From Symbiodinium natans (lineage: Eukaryota; Sar; Dinophyceae; Suessiales; Symbiodiniaceae), in NCBI GenBank assembly GCA_905221605.1, contig CAJNDS010001224.1:1019556-1083555 (forward strand): a stretch of 64,000 nt of DNA, in the 5' to 3' direction. Position 1 is the stretch's first letter. Every line of letters begins with the position of its first letter. This document shows positions 59,560 through 64,000 of this stretch, piece by piece. The notes under the pieces were generated by a model. It was not told where the DNA came from. It did not search any database and saw only the letters and a list, made by a program, of their open reading frames with translations. The translations under genes were made by a program, and so were the position numbers.

Positions 59560-61680
59560 GCCGGCTTCTTGCTGACTTACCGCCCGCGTCCCGCGCGCTG
59601 CTGCTGTCGCAGGCGGGGCCTCACTCCGCCCGTGCGTTCATCGTCTGACCCACCCACGCGGCCGTACCGCCGCGAAACTCGGTCAACATGCATCCACGCC
59701 TGCATCTTCGCGATCACATCCCCATGGGGTAGATCCCAGTATCGGCATGCATGACGAACGAGGTGTTCGCATGTCTGGCTTTCCACATTACACCGGGCGC
59801 GGGAGGCGCGGGACATCGTCACGTGCCAGGTTGACGCCGGCGCGTCGAATCACGGCAAGCCACGGATCTTCGGCTCGTTTAGCGCGCCGGCACCGCTCGA
59901 GTTCACGTGTGGCGCGGGGACGAACCGCCCGAAGAGCGCGGCGCCGCAGGTACAGCGCTGGGGCGAGAGGGTCCTCTTGTTCACAGGCCTTTCCTTGGAC
60001 CACCTTTCTGCACGAGTCCGGGCCCAAGTCCCACCAGTAGTCTGTCGACGGGCGGCCATATACAGACCACGGATCGTGTCGTAGGCCGCCCGGCCGTTTA
60101 AAGAGACGACGACGGCGTCGCCAGAGCGACGTTGCCAAGGCATGGGTGCATCGAACGTCGGGGACCACTGCTTTGCGACAGCGCGTGCGTCCAATCACTC
60201 CTCACCTTCCCGGACCGCTCCAATCACGTGCTCCGCACGGTGCCGCCCCGGGAAGTGGCCGGATATGCGGCAGCCCACGATGCCGCTGTTTGGGATGCAT
60301 CGACGAAGCCGTCGAGCCAGGCGCCAGTGCTGCAGCATACTAGCTCCCCCGCAGATGCTTGCGGCCAACGGCAGGGCCAGCCGCAGGCGTCGGCGCAAAG
60401 CGATCTGCATATGTCTGTATCGCCTAGAGAGTGGCCGTCGTCTGAAAGGACGGCCGCCAGCCACGCTCCAGCATGAGGACCCGGTTGTGACCGGAGTAAG
60501 CCTTAAGCAGCTGGTTCCATCATGTTCCCCAGATCTTTGTCAGAGCACGGGCCTCTTGCCCTTATAGCAGCCGTGCCCCAGAGGGCACTTGCTTGAGCCA
60601 GCCCTCCGTCTGTAGCAGAGCTTGCGTATCCGAGGCTTGCTGTAGGCTCCGGCTGCATCCAGCCCCCGCTTTCGAGTTCGGCAGAGCAGTCGAACAAACC
60701 TAGGGGCTTGAATGACTACGCAGTCGCGCGCCCACGCACTGGAGGCTGCTTATGGCTGATTGCACGCCAGACGAAGCTCGTAGAGCACGCGTGGGTCGGC
60801 GTCGCCCGGGAAGCGGAGGGGAAGGTCGTCCCACAGCGGTGGCTGACGCACACTACTGTCCCGGGAGTGGCGCCCGAGGGGTCCTCCGTCTTGCGCACCA
60901 AATTCATGGCCGGCTCGCTCCAGCGGCCCCCGAAGGCGACGCCGAGGGCCACGAGTCGCTGCAGCTCCGGGATGCTCCGGGTATGTGTCCTGCTTGCGTC
61001 ACTCAGCGGTGGCCAGCGCTGCCCCGTTCGAGCCTTGCGGCTGCCCATCGCGGGACATTGGGATGCCAGCCTCGCAACGCACAACCCAAGGGGGTGACGC
61101 CGTAAACGACTATGACGAGGCGGGCCTCGTCCGGGGGCGTTGGCTGCGATGCGCAGCGCGGCGGCAACAGCGTGGGCTCGTCGTTGGTGTAGACTTTTCC
61201 GTCGCAGTGCAATGGGCCATGTCGCTGTCGGCAGCCAGCAACCCTAGCCAGCAGCGACAATGCTGCCACTGGCCGTAAAGGGATGTAAAGGGTCTTCGCT
61301 CGTGAGGGCGGCGGACCCGATATTGCAACTTGGCAGGCGAAAAAGAGGCGCGAGAAAATATAACAAATAAACGCAACCCCCAAACCAACTTTAACGAGTA
61401 GAACTCCGGCGGCACCACTGCATTGTTTTTACTGATGGAAATTAATACTTATACTGCCCGCACCTTCTCCACCACTTCGGCTCGCCGCGCCAAGATGGTC
61501 CTGTGCGCGAGCATGCCATGGCGTGGTCACCACATCCACCGTCCCGCAATGTCTGAGAGCCGCAACGGTAAATGTTGTTGGGCAAGGGCGGGCGGCGTGA
61601 ACGGCAGCAGTCCACGAGATCACTGTAGTAGGAGTTGCGGGTGCGCGACGCGTGAAGTTGGCATTCAGTCAGTGCCAAGC
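59560..61680 (-). pseudogene. rearranged LINE-type reverse transcriptase relic
   Basis: GC-rich region with reverse-transcriptase-like fragments in several minus frames: SLNGRAAYDTI (motif A-like, about 60,100), YGRPSTDYWWDL and CEQEDPLAPALY (motif B region, about 60,060-59,950). Further up the minus strand are GDHAMACSRTG (about 61,540), VVYGVTPLG (about 61,110) and VAFGGRWSEPAMNLVRK (about 60,940). A related piece, VEHAWVGVAREA...VPQRWLTHTTVPGV, reads on the plus strand at 60,777-60,882, so a segment was inverted. I recall this set of motifs as a common dinoflagellate retroelement protein, distinct from the LINE at 21-29 kb. It is heavily frameshifted and non-functional. Confidence 0.5.
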
Positions 61681-61689
61681 ACTGTGTGA

Positions 61690-63679
61690 CCGCGTCCGGC
61701 CGTGGGCCCGCGTCCCAGGCCTCGGTTAGCAGCAGCGGGCGGTTTCAGCACGGCAAATTCGCGATGCCATCGCCCTTGTAGTCAAGCGCGGTGACGCAGC
61801 CCAACCGCGCAACCCGGAGGACGGACTCGCACAATCTGCCATAGGGGTCGCCCGAATTAACTGCCGGCGCGAGTCTGTGGCCAGCGAGGTTGCGGGCGTA
61901 CCCCACCTGCATGTGACTTGCCCTTCTGCGTCTCCATCGCCACCAAGGCATGCCAGCAAAATTCCACATCAGCAGCACATCAGGTGAGGGGTTCACGAGC
62001 AAGATATGGGTAGGACGGGCGAGCAGTACCACATCGGGGAACTGGGAGAACTGCTGCTCGAATCCCTGCCTAGAATGCTGCCCCTCGTGCAAAGCTTGGT
62101 TGTTGACGTGGGACTTGTTTTTTTTTGGCTTGGCATTCATGTAATATCATTGTTGGATTCGGGAGCACTAACGTTAATTTGTTCAGAAGACATGTAGTGT
62201 ATTTCGTCTCGCCGAAAACTGACGTAACTTGGCGGCTGTTGGACGAAGCGGCCGCCCTGTACCGGCCCTCGTCTATGTGGTCAATGTTCATGGGAAACCG
62301 ATTGAGTCGAACATTTGCACCGCTTCAGCGGCTGATCCCCACTTCCCAAGCCGCCTGCCTCTCCGTGGTTGTAACGATTTGAAGCGCTCTGGACCTTCGT
62401 CCTCCGCACCCCCATCCTGTGCCGGGACTTCCAGTTTAGCATGTGGACTGTGAAACAGCGGGCCAAAAAAATGAGGGAAGGAAAACACTGTTTACTCGAT
62501 GAATTTCGTGAGGCTTCACGTGAAACTTCTCGGGTTCGAAAGCGACCCAAGGGGCGTTCGCGTCCCCTAACGAAGCTGTTTTGCTAACATGTGCTAGTTT
62601 ACTGCCTATTCCATGCTTTGCATTGTTATGATGGCTGGGCCAGCACGAGCCCTGGACCTGGCATTCAGGTTTTGCTGGGTTCCCTTTTTGGCGTTGGGCC
62701 AAGGACGATGCACAGTTAAGATCAGTCTGCATCTTTTGCCGGCCAACATTCGTTTCTTTTGGGATTCGTAACTAATTTCGTTTTTGGTCTTTGCGGAGGC
62801 TAATGTGACTCTTTGTGCAGGACAGTCCAAGCATTCCGTGCTGAAGGGATGGTGTGGGAAAGCCAGCTTAGCCGAAGGGCATCTACTTGCGGTCTTGTGT
62901 CATGCCATTGCATTGTCGCGCGCCATGTCACGACACGGCATTTCATGCCGGAAAGCGCGTGGTTGCGGCACGTCGCTTCAAGAATTGGAAGGTTGGATAA
63001 GGTTGGAAAATTCGCATCAAACGATGGCGTGACTGGATTGATTTTGCGTGTAGGTCACGCGTGAAGACGTCGTTACAGTTGTGTGTGTAATATTGTTTGA
63101 AATTCACACTAGTTTACAAGAGCGTACTTGGTTTGGAGCCCACGTTTCATTTGGAGCAGTACTTTCGGGGAAACCGTCAGCAATCGATTTATGCAATCAA
63201 GCATGGACCTGACTTCGTTCTGTGCGTGCACTACGTTGCGGGGAGACCATTCCCAACGTGAACCTGTGCAGTGTAACACGGCGACATTCTATTTACCTGA
63301 GTGACGGGCTCGTGCGCGAGATCGCAGGCGTAACGTCGTCACCTTGCCTACGCGCAGCCGCGAGCAGACCCGACCGGTAAGCGCTCGAGGCGCTGGCCTT
63401 GGCTCCTGCCGCTCGAACCCTCCTCCACTCTCAATCCGGTCCGCATGCCGGTATGTGGCTCGCCGCGATATCTTCGGATGCCGCATGATGCCGCTCATGC
63501 ACGTCGCAATGCGGCGACGCCTTCGATTGCGCCTGCCCCTCCCGGACTTGCGCTGTGGCGCGGAAGACCGATATGGTTGTGGGGGTAAGGTCGATGCATA
63601 TGGAGACCACCACCCGCCTGCCCCCGCACGGGTCGGGTTGTGCCGCAGCAGGTCCTGTCGCGCACCACAGTGGCGCAAG
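61690..63679. other. no supported gene
   Basis: Two kilobases with short open frames on both strands and no recognisable domain. GC-rich segments at 61,700-61,900 and 63,290-63,660 might be further pieces of the neighbouring relic, but this is not supported by a motif. Confidence 0.4.
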
Positions 63680-63726
63680 GGTTTATAGGGTTAGGGGTTT
63701 AGGGATGGTCTAGGGTTTAGGGTTGA
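63680..63726 (+). repeat. telomere-like TTTAGGG repeats, interstitial
   Basis: GGGTTTATAGGGTTAGGGGTT then TAGGG, TCTAGGG and TTTAGGGTTG: about five imperfect TTTAGGG units, the repeat type reported for dinoflagellate telomeres. Sequence continues beyond, so this is not necessarily a chromosome end. Confidence 0.6.
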
Positions 63727-64000
63727 TGCAGGTGGTTTGGTTCAAGCCCCTTGGTTTCCACAGCTCATGGGGTGCCACTGTTGCAAGACCCAACGCCAAT
63801 GTCACGCGAGACTTGCAGCCATGTAACTAGGATACCCAGTAGTGCCCATATTCCATTTAGGTTTCCTTATAAGCCCCTTTGAAAGCAATTGGGCAACCGT
63901 AGCTGAACTATGCCACGACCGGCAATTCTTAGAGCGTGGAGGCTCATGGTACTCAGTAACCCTACAGTAACTGTACTTATATCCCAATTCGAACCCTATT

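Overview
The window looks like nuclear DNA of a dinoflagellate. The signs are long interspersed retrotransposons, copia elements with methyltransferase-like tails, a DIRS/Ngaro-type tyrosine-recombinase retroelement, a LINE with an RNase H domain, many minisatellites, TTTAGGG-like repeats at the far end, and several element 5' ends carrying the last bases of the dinoflagellate spliced leader (..TTTGGCTCAAG). No bacterial operon, rRNA, tRNA or CRISPR array was found. Almost everything interpretable is mobile DNA; host genes are at best represented by broken fragments at the two ends.

Layout. 1-8,658 is a left flank: a minus-strand fragment resembling a Crinkler/RHS-type nuclease, then micro- and minisatellites (GTT/GGTTGT runs, 11-bp GTAGTGACGTT and GCGGTCACAAC arrays), small coding remnants, and a 1.7-kb block of low-complexity repeats bounded by a 24-G run and a 17-C run. 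8,664-30,348 is copia element A (5-bp duplication CAGAC). 30,446-54,924 is copia element B (5-bp duplication GGGTC). They lie 97 bp apart in the same orientation and their pol regions are nearly identical. 54,930-64,000 is a right flank with a 0.98-kb inverted repeat, a 53-bp tandem repeat, a rearranged LINE-type reverse transcriptase relic and telomere-like repeats.

Nesting. The 3' LTR of each copia element is split at exactly the same nucleotide by chains of non-LTR insertions. Element A carries four modules (17,309-29,777), the last an 8.5-kb LINE with three ORFs. Element B carries two modules (49,205-54,342). Each junction repeats the local LTR sequence: GTAAAATTCACCT at all five junctions of A, GAAGAAAAATTCACCT at all three junctions of B. 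These behave as target-site duplications. Four of the six modules begin with a piece of the spliced-leader 3' end. The simplest reading is a sequence-specific LINE family, with non-coding relatives, that uses this copia LTR as its landing site and re-uses the duplicated site to build head-to-tail chains. The third LINE ORF looks like a protein kinase.

A second nesting event put a complete 9,205-bp tyrosine-recombinase retroelement (32,590-41,794) into the gag-protease frame of copia B without target duplication. It has A1-body-B1-A2-B2 split direct repeats and encodes a small coiled-coil protein, a tyrosine recombinase, a CCCH-finger Gag-like protein, a protein with 2OG-dioxygenase-like and DNA-methyltransferase-like domains, and a reverse transcriptase/RNase H. 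The two copia copies carry different disabling lesions, and between protease and integrase they carry very different versions of an accessory ORF although their flanks are almost identical. A nine-member family of hairpins with a constant 18-nt loop and changing but complementary stems runs through the non-coding modules and the right flank.
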